Source: Shewanella baltica
GTDB taxonomy: Bacteria > Pseudomonadota > Gammaproteobacteria > Enterobacterales > Shewanellaceae
DNA: 64,000 nt
Assembly (NCBI RefSeq): GCF_900456975.1
Contig: NZ_UGYM01000002.1
Span: 3,410,001-3,474,000, forward strand
Direction of reading: 5' to 3'
Part shown: in pieces, positions 29,795 through 37,617 of the stretch
Numbering within the stretch: position 1 is the stretch's first letter
Layout of the letters: every line of letters starts with the position of its first letter
Translations under genes and position numbers: made by a program
Notes under the pieces: model-generated
Told to the model about the DNA's origin: nothing
Database searches by the model: none
The model's input: the letters and a program-made list of their open reading frames with translations, nothing else

Positions 29795-30880
29795 TTAAGC
29801 GGTGATATTAGCGCCTGTCGGTCGATGACGCATATGAACACCCATAAAATGCATAGCTTGATGGCAGCAAGGGCAATAGCGCACGGCTAAGGTACGTTTG
29901 ACCTCAGGTAACATGGGGAACACTGCACCTGCGACAGCCAACATTAGTTGGATTTGTTGCCGTAGCTTTTTGGCATTGCCTCGCAGTAAGCCATAGTCTC
30001 GTACTCGCCGTAATCCTTTGGGTAACACATGTTGTAATATCAACCACAGAAATTCGACCGCGGGCAAGCTGCGTACTTGTTGGCAGCGAGTCTGACTGTC
30101 TTGATAGGTAAAGCTCACCTGATTATCGACATGACGACAAATACTGCTGTCGGGTAAAACGCCCCGATAAAGGTAGCGCGACAGATATTGCAGTGCAGGA
30201 GCACCTTTACCGACGAACTGACAATCGACCACCCATTTCGACTGGGATTGATGTGGCAGTTTAAGCTGAAGCGTGTCACTCAGATAAGCCAGTAAACGTG
30301 CTCGCCACACCTTGGCAAGATTAAAGGCGTTAAATAAGTAATGGGTTTGACACTTGCGCCATTGCCGCTTGCCTGAGTGGTAGCTCCCTGCTGGGATAAT
30401 GAAGTGCAGATGTGGATGGTAGTCTCTGCGCCGACTGTGAGTATGCAGTACGCCGGTGAAGCCGATGTCACCACTGAGCTTAGGGGAGCGTGCGGCAAAG
30501 TCTTTGAGTACACTCGCTGCCACGGTAAACATGGCGTGATAGAACGGCTCGGGTTGCGACTTCGCTATGGCTCTTAATTCAAACGGCAAGGTAAAGGTCA
30601 CCATAAAATAATTCACCGGTAATAACTTGGCTTGTTGTTTACTCAGCCAGTCACATGTGGTGCCGTGTTGGCACTGTGGGCAACTACGATGACCACAAGA
30701 GAGCGGAAACTCAAGCTGTTGCTCGCAGGTTTGACAATCCCAGCAACTCACCCTCGCCGTGTTGCAACGACAGCTGAGCATGGCATGGATAGCAGCATGT
30801 ATTTCTGGGGTGATTTGATGGGCATAACGCCGCCGAAAATCCGCCAGATGTTGGCGTAAAATATCGATAAACTGGCTCAT
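29795..30880 (-). CDS. IS91-family transposase
   Basis: 361-residue HUH-type rolling-circle transposase. The N-terminal zinc-binding region is rich in Cys (CWDCQTCEQQ, CGHRSCPQCQ, roughly residues 44-80). The HUH-like HPHLHFI motif is near residue 165, and tyrosines are clustered in YLSRYLYR. The frame extends 15 bases upstream, but the ATG at 30880 overlaps the recombinase stop as ATGA. It appears complete, so the element could be active. Confidence 0.85.
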   Translation of the reverse strand: MSQFIDILRQHLADFRRRYAHQITPEIHAAIHAMLSCRCNTARVSCWDCQTCEQQLEFPLSCGHRSCPQCQHGTTCDWLSKQQAKLLPVNYFMVTFTLPFELRAIAKSQPEPFYHAMFTVAASVLKDFAARSPKLSGDIGFTGVLHTHSRRRDYHPHLHFIIPAGSYHSGKRQWRKCQTHYLFNAFNLAKVWRARLLAYLSDTLQLKLPHQSQSKWVVDCQFVGKGAPALQYLSRYLYRGVLPDSSICRHVDNQVSFTYQDSQTRCQQVRSLPAVEFLWLILQHVLPKGLRRVRDYGLLRGNAKKLRQQIQLMLAVAGAVFPMLPEVKRTLAVRYCPCCHQAMHFMGVHMRHRPTGANITA

Positions 30881-31767
30881 AACCCACACTCCCACCTCAA
30901 AGCTAAGTCGTTGGTCAGTTGGTTAATTGCCTCACAGGTATTTTTACGGGTGATATCAGTGAGCCGCGTGTAACGGGCGGTGGTATTCAGGCTGTGATGG
31001 CCAAGCAGTGTTTGCACTGAGCGCAAATCGAGTCCTTGCTCCAGTAAATGGGTGGCATAACTGTGGCGTAGACTGTGCGGGCTGATGGCTTTATGAATGT
31101 TGCACTCGGAAATGACTTGCTTCATGGCTTTTTGGAGCCCGCCTCTGTCCATGAGTGAATCAGGTTGATTATCTTTACCCGGAAACAACAAACGAGGATG
31201 ACGGTGGGTGCGCCAATAATAGCGTAAAGCTAACAAGGTGCGTTGAGGTAACGGCACCAGTCTATCCTTGCCACCTTTAGCATCACGGATATGCACCTGC
31301 ATGAGTCCTGCATCAATATCCCCGACCTGCAATGAAATCGCTTCACCAAGGCGCAATCCCATGCTGTACAGGGTTAAGAAACAAACCTGATAACGCAGTT
31401 GACGCGTGAGGCTGATAACCATCGCGACCTCGCAGGGCGTCAGGATATCGGGCAGGTGTTTCACCTGTGGTGGCTTAACAATATTAAGCCACTGCCAAGA
31501 TTTATTGAGGACGTGAAAGTAGAAAAACTGCAAACCGTTGCGATCGAGTTTGACGGTGCTCCATGAATGTGAGGCAATCAAATCAGCAAAATAGCGTTTT
31601 AAATCATCGGTGGTCAGGGTATCGGGGCAGCAGTCAAAATATGCCGCAATACGGCGTATAGCTCGGCTATAGGCATCAATGGTTGCAGGCCGCTTGCCTT
31701 GCAAGGTTAAGTTGGTAAGATGTTGTTCATAAAGTAAATCAAAGCGTTGTTGTTCGTGAATGTCCAT
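30877..31767 (-). CDS. Tyrosine recombinase associated with IS91-type element
   Basis: 296-residue phage-integrase-family recombinase. A SAM-like core-binding domain comes first. The catalytic set follows: R in GLRLGEA, K in AKGGKDR, HSLRHSYATH (H-x-x-R), H in LGHHS, and Y in ARYTRL. Start at ATG 31767, preceded by AGGAG at good spacing; an upstream in-frame start lacks one. It probably resolves or helps transposition of the element. It lacks an obvious IntI-specific insertion, so I do not call it an integron integrase. Confidence 0.85.
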   Translation of the reverse strand: MDIHEQQRFDLLYEQHLTNLTLQGKRPATIDAYSRAIRRIAAYFDCCPDTLTTDDLKRYFADLIASHSWSTVKLDRNGLQFFYFHVLNKSWQWLNIVKPPQVKHLPDILTPCEVAMVISLTRQLRYQVCFLTLYSMGLRLGEAISLQVGDIDAGLMQVHIRDAKGGKDRLVPLPQRTLLALRYYWRTHRHPRLLFPGKDNQPDSLMDRGGLQKAMKQVISECNIHKAISPHSLRHSYATHLLEQGLDLRSVQTLLGHHSLNTTARYTRLTDITRKNTCEAINQLTNDLALRWECGL

Positions 31768-31846
31768 GATGATACTCCTAGGTTTGCGACCGAAGCAGGT
31801 CGCGTCTAGCAAGTATTTAGGATGAGGGGCAAAAGGATGGCTTTAT

Positions 31847-31881
31847 CTTGTTCCTGCCGCAAAGCGGCTTCGTTCAACAAG
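31847..31881. repeat. Nested hairpin at right edge of IS91-type element
   Basis: Outer arms CTTGTT / AACAAG and inner arms GCCGC / GCGGC with loop AAA. Lies between the recombinase gene and the DUF2937 stop. It could be the terIS-type end of the element or a weak terminator for the DUF2937 gene. Confidence 0.45.
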
Positions 31882-31899
31882 CATAACAACTTTTAAAAG

Positions 31900-32412
31900 C
31901 TAATTTGCTCTCGCTAATCTCTGTCGCTTTCGACGCCTTGCCCACAGGATAAAAGGGATTGACCCGAGATAATGCACGACTAACGCCACCACAACGCCAA
32001 AACCAATCCCACTGGTGGTTAAAGGTATTCCAGGCTTAAAGTTACTGACGGTTTTCTCCAGATAATCAAAGCGAACGGGATTAAACATATAGGCAGTTTT
32101 CTCAAACAAATTGCCCGTGTTAAACATCGCCAAGCCTTGTGTTAACTCTTTATAAAGCGCGATTGTCTGTACCTTTTGCTCGGCGTCGGCACGCACGCTA
32201 GGCTCTTCATTTTGCTGGTGACGGGCAATCATGGCCTCAGCATCGGCATAATGATATTCCTTAGCCGTTGCCTCGTAGCCTTCTACCTGCCATTGGGTCG
32301 ATGCATAGAGTCCAGCGAGAAATTGCTGATAATGATCAGCAAGTTGCGGCAACTGCAAGGCAATCACAAGAATCAACCCAAAAACCAACTTATCAATCAA
32401 TCTACCAATCAA
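31900..32412 (-). CDS. DUF2937 family membrane protein
   Basis: 170-residue protein of unknown function. A hydrophobic segment at residues 9-27 and another near 133-155 flank a Glu/Ala/Gln-rich helical region. This gives a two-helix inner-membrane topology with the loop probably periplasmic. A basic tail (RRRKRQRLARAN) should stay in the cytosol. Found as a single gene in related genera. The IS91-type element lies directly downstream. Confidence 0.75.
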   Translation of the reverse strand: MIGRLIDKLVFGLILVIALQLPQLADHYQQFLAGLYASTQWQVEGYEATAKEYHYADAEAMIARHQQNEEPSVRADAEQKVQTIALYKELTQGLAMFNTGNLFEKTAYMFNPVRFDYLEKTVSNFKPGIPLTTSGIGFGVVVALVVHYLGSIPFILWARRRKRQRLARAN

Positions 32413-32511
32413 GGGATCCTCCTTGGTGATCTAGCCAAACAACGCAGGGGTTACGACACTGCAAAGACATAATGCTCAAAACTGAGCTGACTCAATCAAT
32501 GCACGGTACAA

Positions 32512-33369
32512 TTAGCACTCAATCGGCAGATCGGTACGACTGCCCCAATCCGCCCACGAGCCATCATAGAGGATGGGATGTGTATGCCCTGCCGCAACCG
32601 AAGCCAAGATCAAAATACACGCCGTAATCCCAGAGCCACAGCTAAATATCCGTGCGGACTTGTCTGCTGTTAGCCCTTGATAAATAGCCTGTAACTCACT
32701 GGTCGTTTTGATTTTATTGCCATCGAGCACTTGAGCGAAGGGTAAGTTAACCGAGCGAGGAATATGCCCTGAGCGCACACCGGGGCGCGGCTCACTCACT
32801 TGGCCTAAAAAGCGTGGCGCACCACGGGCATCGACAATCGCGGTTCCGGCATCTTCGATACGTGATAACACGGCCTCGGCATCCATCACGCGCTCGGGGT
32901 GGTATTGCAGCACATCAACTAAAGTATCGACATCCGTCGGGCCGTAATCTACGCCTTCGGCTTGATAACGCGATGAGGTAATGCGGTCTTCTTCAATCCA
33001 CTGAGGCAAGCCACCATCGAGCACATAGACTCGATTAAAACCCATAACTTTAAAGGTCCACCACGCCCGTGGAGATGAATAAATGCCTTGGTTATCATAG
33101 ATAACGATAACACTGTCGGCCTCAATCCCAAGTTGCGCTATCCCTTGGCTGAATTGTTCAAACGTCGGCAAGGCATGGATTTGAGTTGAAGTCTTATCGC
33201 AAAACACATTTTCCAAGTCGAATCGACGTGAGCGCGGAATGCAAATAGGCTCATCGTAAACCAGAGGTTCTTTACCAATAACGGTTTCCATACTGGCATC
33301 GAGCAAGACTAAATGGGGATCGGTGAGGTGTGCTTCGAGCCACTGCGTACTTACTAGTGGGTATTCCAT
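32512..33369 (-). CDS. sseA: 3-mercaptopyruvate sulfurtransferase-type rhodanese
   Basis: 285 residues with two rhodanese domains. The N-terminal one is inactive and the C-terminal one carries the catalytic loop CGSGITA at C244, the form typical of SseA/MST rather than of thiosulfate sulfurtransferase (CRxGx). It transfers sulfane sulfur from 3-mercaptopyruvate to thiol or cyanide acceptors in the cytosol. Single-gene unit, unrelated in function to its neighbours. Confidence 0.85.
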   Translation of the reverse strand: MEYPLVSTQWLEAHLTDPHLVLLDASMETVIGKEPLVYDEPICIPRSRRFDLENVFCDKTSTQIHALPTFEQFSQGIAQLGIEADSVIVIYDNQGIYSSPRAWWTFKVMGFNRVYVLDGGLPQWIEEDRITSSRYQAEGVDYGPTDVDTLVDVLQYHPERVMDAEAVLSRIEDAGTAIVDARGAPRFLGQVSEPRPGVRSGHIPRSVNLPFAQVLDGNKIKTTSELQAIYQGLTADKSARIFSCGSGITACILILASVAAGHTHPILYDGSWADWGSRTDLPIEC

Positions 33370-33582
33370 AGCGGGTCCTTTTACTGTTATCCAAGTCTGC
33401 CGCTAGTCTCTCACCAAATACCGTAAAGCCCAAATATCGGCTTAACAAATTGTCTGCTTTGGGATTTTATTTAAAAGCGTCGACTCGGTTTCATACACTC
33501 CATCATTAGATTGCAGCGAAACAGTGTTTCAAGATAGCTTTTCGAGAAAGCCCTTTCGAAATAATCCTTTTCAATATAGCCG

Positions 33583-33996
33583 CTACTTAATCACTTCTAT
33601 TTTCACGTCAATCAAACCAGAGGAAGTGTTGCCTATGCTACTGAACGCCGATTTAGACAGATCTATAATGCGGCCACGCACGAAAGGCCCTCTATCATTG
33701 ATTTTTACAATCACACTTTTGCCATTATCAACATTGGTGACCTTAACGCTCGAACCAAAGGGTAACTTTTTATGCGCTGCCGTCTTTAATTTATGTTTGT
33801 AAAGTTCACCACTAGCCGTCTGCTTATTTTGATGTTTATCCCCATAAAAGGAAGCCTGACCAGCTTCAGTGAATCCCACCCAGTTACCATTTTCACCCGT
33901 CTGCATTGAAGAACAGCCAGCCAAAAAACTTAACAATGCCAGTACCGATAGTTTGACGAAATTGAACGGCCTAATTAGGTTTTGAAGTGCATTCAC
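33583..33996 (-). CDS. RlpA-like double-psi beta-barrel lipoprotein
   Basis: 137-residue lipoprotein. The GTG start at 33996 is chosen because GAGGG precedes it. A signal peptide ends in lipobox LAGC with C28. The rest is a double-psi beta-barrel: GQASFYGDKHQNKQTASGE, LPFGSSVKVTN, and NDRGPFVRGRIIDLS. It lacks the SPOR domain of full-length RlpA, so it is a short family form, probably acting on or binding cell-wall glycan. Confidence 0.82.
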   Translation of the reverse strand: MNALQNLIRPFNFVKLSVLALLSFLAGCSSMQTGENGNWVGFTEAGQASFYGDKHQNKQTASGELYKHKLKTAAHKKLPFGSSVKVTNVDNGKSVIVKINDRGPFVRGRIIDLSKSAFSSIGNTSSGLIDVKIEVIK

Positions 33997-34534
33997 ATAA
34001 CACCCTCTCTAATGAGTGAACGCTTTGCTGACGAGCAATAGGCTCAGCAAAAGTCACGGGGAAAATAACGAACAACCTTAGATGGCAAAGCTCGAAGCTT
34101 GCATCCTAAAAGATCAGAACAAGAAACAATAAATTTCCACGAGGCTACAGCAGTTGCACGCTAAAATCACGTACTTACAGGTGAATGCTCTCTGTTTGAA
34201 GTCAAAAGGTTGCGGACATACTGACTTAAAAACAGACAGAATAGCGTTAAAAATAGAGGCCTAGTACGACTAAATAACTTGTTTGGTAACTTAAATGCTG
34301 GCCCCTACTAATGGGCAAGCCATGATGTTCACTCACCGACACGCAGCAAGTCCCTCCCTGGATGCTCGACCGCCCCATCCATGGGGCGGACGGTCGTCTC
34401 GCCAATCACCATGGCTCACCTTTTTTGCATTAGCGTAACCTATAGATTTAAAAGCTTTACGCAGCACGCTTTGGAACAAAACCTTGTTAGATAATTCACT
34501 CTTATGAGCCAGATTCGGATTAGCTATTCTATTA
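33997..34534. other. Non-coding stretch with GC-rich hairpin repeat
   Basis: About 540 bp between rlpA-like and the IS5 element. A GC-rich palindrome CCGCCCCAT / ATGGGGCGG (34370-34378 and 34381-34389) sits in a stretch (about 34320-34435) that looks like a dispersed Shewanella intergenic repeat. A 98-residue frame across it is not credible as a gene. Confidence 0.4.
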
Positions 34535-35413
34535 GGGTCTGTTGATCTTTCGAGAGTGATTTTTAGACAGCATGGCAAGACGTTATAATTTGCTTCGCCA
34601 AAAGTAACCATAACCTCAAGCCATGCCAAGACTTATGCTAACCGATGCACGCTGGGAAAAGCTATTTCATTTAATGAAAAGCACAGGCCGTGTTTATGAC
34701 AAACCTGAACATAGACAAACATTCGAAGGTATTCTTTACCGGCTTAGAACAGGTATCCCTTGGCGAGATTTACCTAAAGAGTTCGGTCATTGGAGCACGG
34801 TCTTTAGACGGTTTCATTTATGGTCTAAGAAAGGCGTTCTAGCACATTTATTCAAGGCCTTAGCCAACCTTGCTGATATAGAATGGGTCTTTATTGATGG
34901 CTCGATAGTGCGGGCTCACCAGCACAGTGCAGGTGCAGCGACGCTAAATAATGAGAGTATTGGTAAAAGTCGAGGCGGTAATTCAACCAAAATTCACTTA
35001 GCCGTCGACAGCGGAGGATTACCGATTTATTTCGAATTATCAGAAGGCCAAAAACACGATATTACACACGCCCCCAGCTTAATTGAACACCTGAAGCAGG
35101 TTGATACCGTCATTGCAGATAAAGGTTATGACAGCGATGCATTTCGTGAACTTATCGCAAATAAAGGCGGGAAATCTGTTATTCCAAGGCGCCGCTATAA
35201 GAATACACCTCAAGAAAGAGTCGATTGGTGCTTATATCGGTATCGACATTTAGTGGAGAATGCTTTTGGAAGAATTAAACATTATCGAGCAATATCAACA
35301 AGGTATGACAAGCTAGCAAGAAATTACGCCAGTATGGTGTCACTGGCGTTTATGTTAATGTGGCTGCCGATGTATTGCTGAACACCATTTGTACAGCAAA
35401 GATCAACAGACCC
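34535..35413 (+). mobile_element. IS5-family insertion sequence, complete
   Basis: 879 bp with terminal inverted repeats GGGTCTGTTGATCTTT (left) and its inverse AAAGATCAACAGACCC (right). It is flanked by TA on both sides (34533-34534 and 35414-35415), consistent with a 2-bp TA duplication as in the IS427-like group. One intact transposase gene. Confidence 0.88.
34623..35381 (+). CDS. IS5-family DDE transposase
   Basis: 252-residue transposase, intact. An N-terminal DUF4096-type domain (LTDARWEKLFHLMKS to GIPWRDLPKEFGHWSTV) precedes the DDE nuclease: D in WVFIDGSIV, D in VIADKGYDSD, and E in LVENAFGRIKHYRAIS. Single reading frame, no programmed frameshift needed, so the copy may be active. 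Confidence 0.9.
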   Translation: MPRLMLTDARWEKLFHLMKSTGRVYDKPEHRQTFEGILYRLRTGIPWRDLPKEFGHWSTVFRRFHLWSKKGVLAHLFKALANLADIEWVFIDGSIVRAHQHSAGAATLNNESIGKSRGGNSTKIHLAVDSGGLPIYFELSEGQKHDITHAPSLIEHLKQVDTVIADKGYDSDAFRELIANKGGKSVIPRRRYKNTPQERVDWCLYRYRHLVENAFGRIKHYRAISTRYDKLARNYASMVSLAFMLMWLPMYC

Positions 35414-35718
35414 TAGTAATGCTTCGTTTGGCTACAAACTAATCAATGAACGATATAACCAGTCGGAATAGGCATAACAGGGACATGAATCAGTTCTCTA
35501 GAGATTTGATTCATCTTAAGGGAACAAACCGCCCCAGAATAGCCGCAAATGGGGCGCTAGAGCGGGTTTTAGCGGTTGGCGTGAATCAGTCTGGTGTAGA
35601 GTGATTCACGGGCACTATTTGAGGTAAAACTACCATGAGAAAATCTATGGTTAACGTGTGGTTAAGGGGCGGGCTTAAGTCCATCTCAGTGAGCGAAGCG
35701 AACGATTTGAATCATTTT
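35414..35718. other. Non-coding stretch with two TGAATCA hairpins
   Basis: About 305 bp after the IS. It contains two short inverted repeats of the same family: ATGAATCA...TGATTCAT (35485-35514) and GTGAATCA...TGATTCAC (35581-35609). A third related copy is at 36924-36950. No gene. Confidence 0.5.
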
Positions 35719-36195
35719 TTAGGGTGAGATTTGGGGAAAGCCGCAATCATGTCTATTGATCTCAAATTTTGCGATTTCAATACTGTCATTACCTATATAT
35801 GAGTAAACATAAGCTCCACCATATTGGAGTGATGGTTTCATCTCCTCGCTACCGCATACTGATTTTTTTACTTCAGGTTGAATATTTGTAAGTAACCAGT
35901 CGCGTTTTATATCTAGAGAAGAGTACTTCGGGAAAGAATAGTAATAGGTCAGGCGCGCTCCTGGCCCCGCTACTGTTTTATCCCATCTTGTATCTTGATC
36001 TACCATAATTGGTCCGCGCTTGTTGGATAGTTCAGCCGCCTTGTTGAAGCCCTCGTATAGTTCAGCTTCAACCTGTTCCTGAGTCGACTTTGAAGAAAAA
36101 AAGGCTGCTTTACCGGCCTCTTTTCCGATACCGCCCCCAATAGCGGCAGCGATAAGAACTGCGATTAATCCGAAAATAGAAAGCAATTTTTTCAT
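35719..36195 (-). CDS. Hypothetical protein with N-terminal membrane anchor
   Basis: 158 residues, not recognised. MKKLLSIFGLIAVLIAAAIGGGIGKEAG is a signal anchor or uncleaved signal with a glycine-rich helix. The remainder is polar and probably periplasmic, with two Cys (CGSEE, HDCGFP) that could form a disulfide. An earlier in-frame ATG exists at 36213; the one at 36195 is preceded by AGGGA and starts a typical MKK signal. It shares direction with the next gene upstream, 85 bp away, within the accessory block. Confidence 0.6.
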   Translation of the reverse strand: MKKLLSIFGLIAVLIAAAIGGGIGKEAGKAAFFSSKSTQEQVEAELYEGFNKAAELSNKRGPIMVDQDTRWDKTVAGPGARLTYYYSFPKYSSLDIKRDWLLTNIQPEVKKSVCGSEEMKPSLQYGGAYVYSYIGNDSIEIAKFEINRHDCGFPQISP

Positions 36196-36280
36196 ATAAA
36201 TCATCCCTAACAACTAGTAAACACTGCGACTCATTGGGACTGGAAACGCCGCGCATTGACGGTCCCTCTCGAGGCGTTTG

Positions 36281-36619
36281 TTAATCAAATAGTCCAACCA
36301 AGATTGACCCGACAGCCAACACACCTGATATTACCATTGCAGCTATAGATATCATATGCGCTCGATTAGCCGTTTTAATAGCATGTTGATATTGGCAATA
36401 CTGTAAGTAATTAAAATAACTCTGAGGACTAACTTTCCATTCAAAACTATCATGACTAGCAATTGGTTGATCTTGAGCTTTGCTAAGAATAAAAATATCA
36501 CTACGAATAAAATCGAACTCTACTAAAGACAAACCACACTTTTTACAAGCTTGTTCTTTCGTAAAGGTTTTATTCTCTAGTGCGTATTCGATTAATTTTA
36601 TATATGCATGCTTGTCCAT
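36281..36619 (-). CDS. Hypothetical small protein with C-terminal membrane helix
   Basis: 112 residues, not recognised. The N-terminal half is helical with EQACKKCGLSLVEFDFIRSD, resembling a small DNA-binding-like helix pair, but this is not strong. A single hydrophobic helix (MISIAAMVISGVLAVGSILV) closes the protein, so it is tail-anchored. GGAG precedes the ATG at 36619. Composition is AT-rich, as in many accessory genes. Confidence 0.55.
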   Translation of the reverse strand: MDKHAYIKLIEYALENKTFTKEQACKKCGLSLVEFDFIRSDIFILSKAQDQPIASHDSFEWKVSPQSYFNYLQYCQYQHAIKTANRAHMISIAAMVISGVLAVGSILVGLFD

Positions 36620-36631
36620 GATTATCTCCAT

Positions 36632-37065
36632 CTGGTTAACGTCTTAGGATTGATGCGCATGTACGTTCACCTCATTCAACCAGCAAAAATCAAATTTAAT
36701 CCATTGTAATAAAAGTAAATTATCAGTTTTCAATCAAATACACTATGCTAATTTTGAATACGGTTATATGACGCTCTAGTTTCGATCACTTGTGATTAAT
36801 AGCTGAAAGCAGAAATTTATAAAGTAATGAAGTAACCAGTGTGTGGGTAAACGCTCGGCGCTCACGCGTTTAGGCAACAGCAAGTTAGTCAGAAGCGAAC
36901 GTAAAATGGTAGGTTTTGAGGCTTGAATCAGTCTAGGTAAGTCTGATTCACTGTAACGATTTTTGCAATCCCTCATGGTCAGGTCTTTCTTTTGGGTACC
37001 CATTACTTTAAGTATCTCAAATTATCAGATAACAAAGGGCTGATCTTCGAGCCGTGGCGCACTTA
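36632..37065. other. Non-coding stretch, accessory
   Basis: About 430 bp. A 75-residue minus-strand frame (36776-37003) is not accepted as a gene because it lacks a good ribosome site and crosses a TGAATCA-type hairpin (36924-36950). Nothing else seen. Confidence 0.4.
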
Positions 37066-37492
37066 GGGGCAATATTTTTTTAGCTAAACGAACAGCAGAA
37101 GTGTTAGTTAAGATTGGCATTGTTGCAACTGTGACCGTTGGCGGCATGGATGCCGTCGTCGAGCCCTCAGGGACGAGTTTATGGCGAGTCACAGGGGAAA
37201 CAATGACAATTCATGCTGCAAACTGACAACAAAGTTATCTTGCTTTGGGGCAATAGCTTTTTCGCAGAACGGCAGCGAGAGGGTTGGTTAGGATTGGCAT
37301 TGTTGTAACAGTGACCGTTAGCGACATGGCCGCTTTTTCACATCCCTGCGAACACGGCATATACACTTCCGTGTGCTGTAGATGTTGCCGTCGAGCCTAG
37401 AGGGATTCTTCTTTTTAAATCTAAAGACGGCGAATCACAGGGGAAACAATGGCAATTAATGCAGCACAACTGACGATTCAATGAGCTTGCTT
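37066..37492. repeat. Two degenerate direct repeat units
   Basis: Unit A (37066-37246) and unit B (37247-37492) both begin GGGGCAATA. They share GATTGGCATTGTTG, a GTGACCGTT block, GTCGAGCC and TCACAGGGGAAACAATG in the same order. Unit B carries about 60 extra bases in the middle. Another GGGG start follows at 37493. They are non-coding. Function unknown; a duplicated small-RNA or leader element is possible. Confidence 0.65.
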
Positions 37493-37516
37493 GGGGTAAA
37501 GACGCCCTAAAAATAA

Positions 37517-37551
37517 AAAACCTCTTTCCATGTAATATGAAAAGAGGTTTT
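37517..37551 (-). terminator. Terminator after puuC
   Basis: Stem AAAACCTCTTT / AAAGAGGTTTT (11 bp) with a 13-base loop, followed on the minus strand by TTATTTTTA. Lies 66 bp past the puuC stop. Confidence 0.8.
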
Positions 37552-37617
37552 AGTATTGAGCGAAAGCAGCTCCTTCTTTTATATAGACCAAAAAGAGCGG
37601 TTATAAAAACAGAACGC

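Larger units (their letters stand above)
29590..31885 (-). mobile_element. IS91-type element with accessory tyrosine recombinase (ends approximate)
   Basis: A compact two-gene unit (recombinase then transposase, both on the minus strand, coupled by ATGA). IS91-type elements lack terminal inverted repeats, so the limits are guesses. The left limit is placed near GTTGAACAAG (29585) and the right limit at a hairpin with CTTGTT / AACAAG arms (31847-31881). Both edges carry GTTGAAC-AAG-like sequence in opposite orientation. Confidence 0.55.

Noticed and set aside
30877..31767. Considered calling the tyrosine recombinase an integron integrase because of the attC-like hairpin
   Set aside because: It is coupled by ATGA to an IS91-type transposase, no IntI-specific patch was recognised and no cassette array is present.
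34333..34629. 98-residue minus-strand frame at the left of the IS5 element
   Set aside because: Spans the IS end and a GC-rich dispersed hairpin repeat; a chance frame made by insertion.
36776..37003. 75-residue minus-strand frame
   Set aside because: Overlaps a TGAATCA-type hairpin, lacks a clear ribosome site and shows no recognisable domain.
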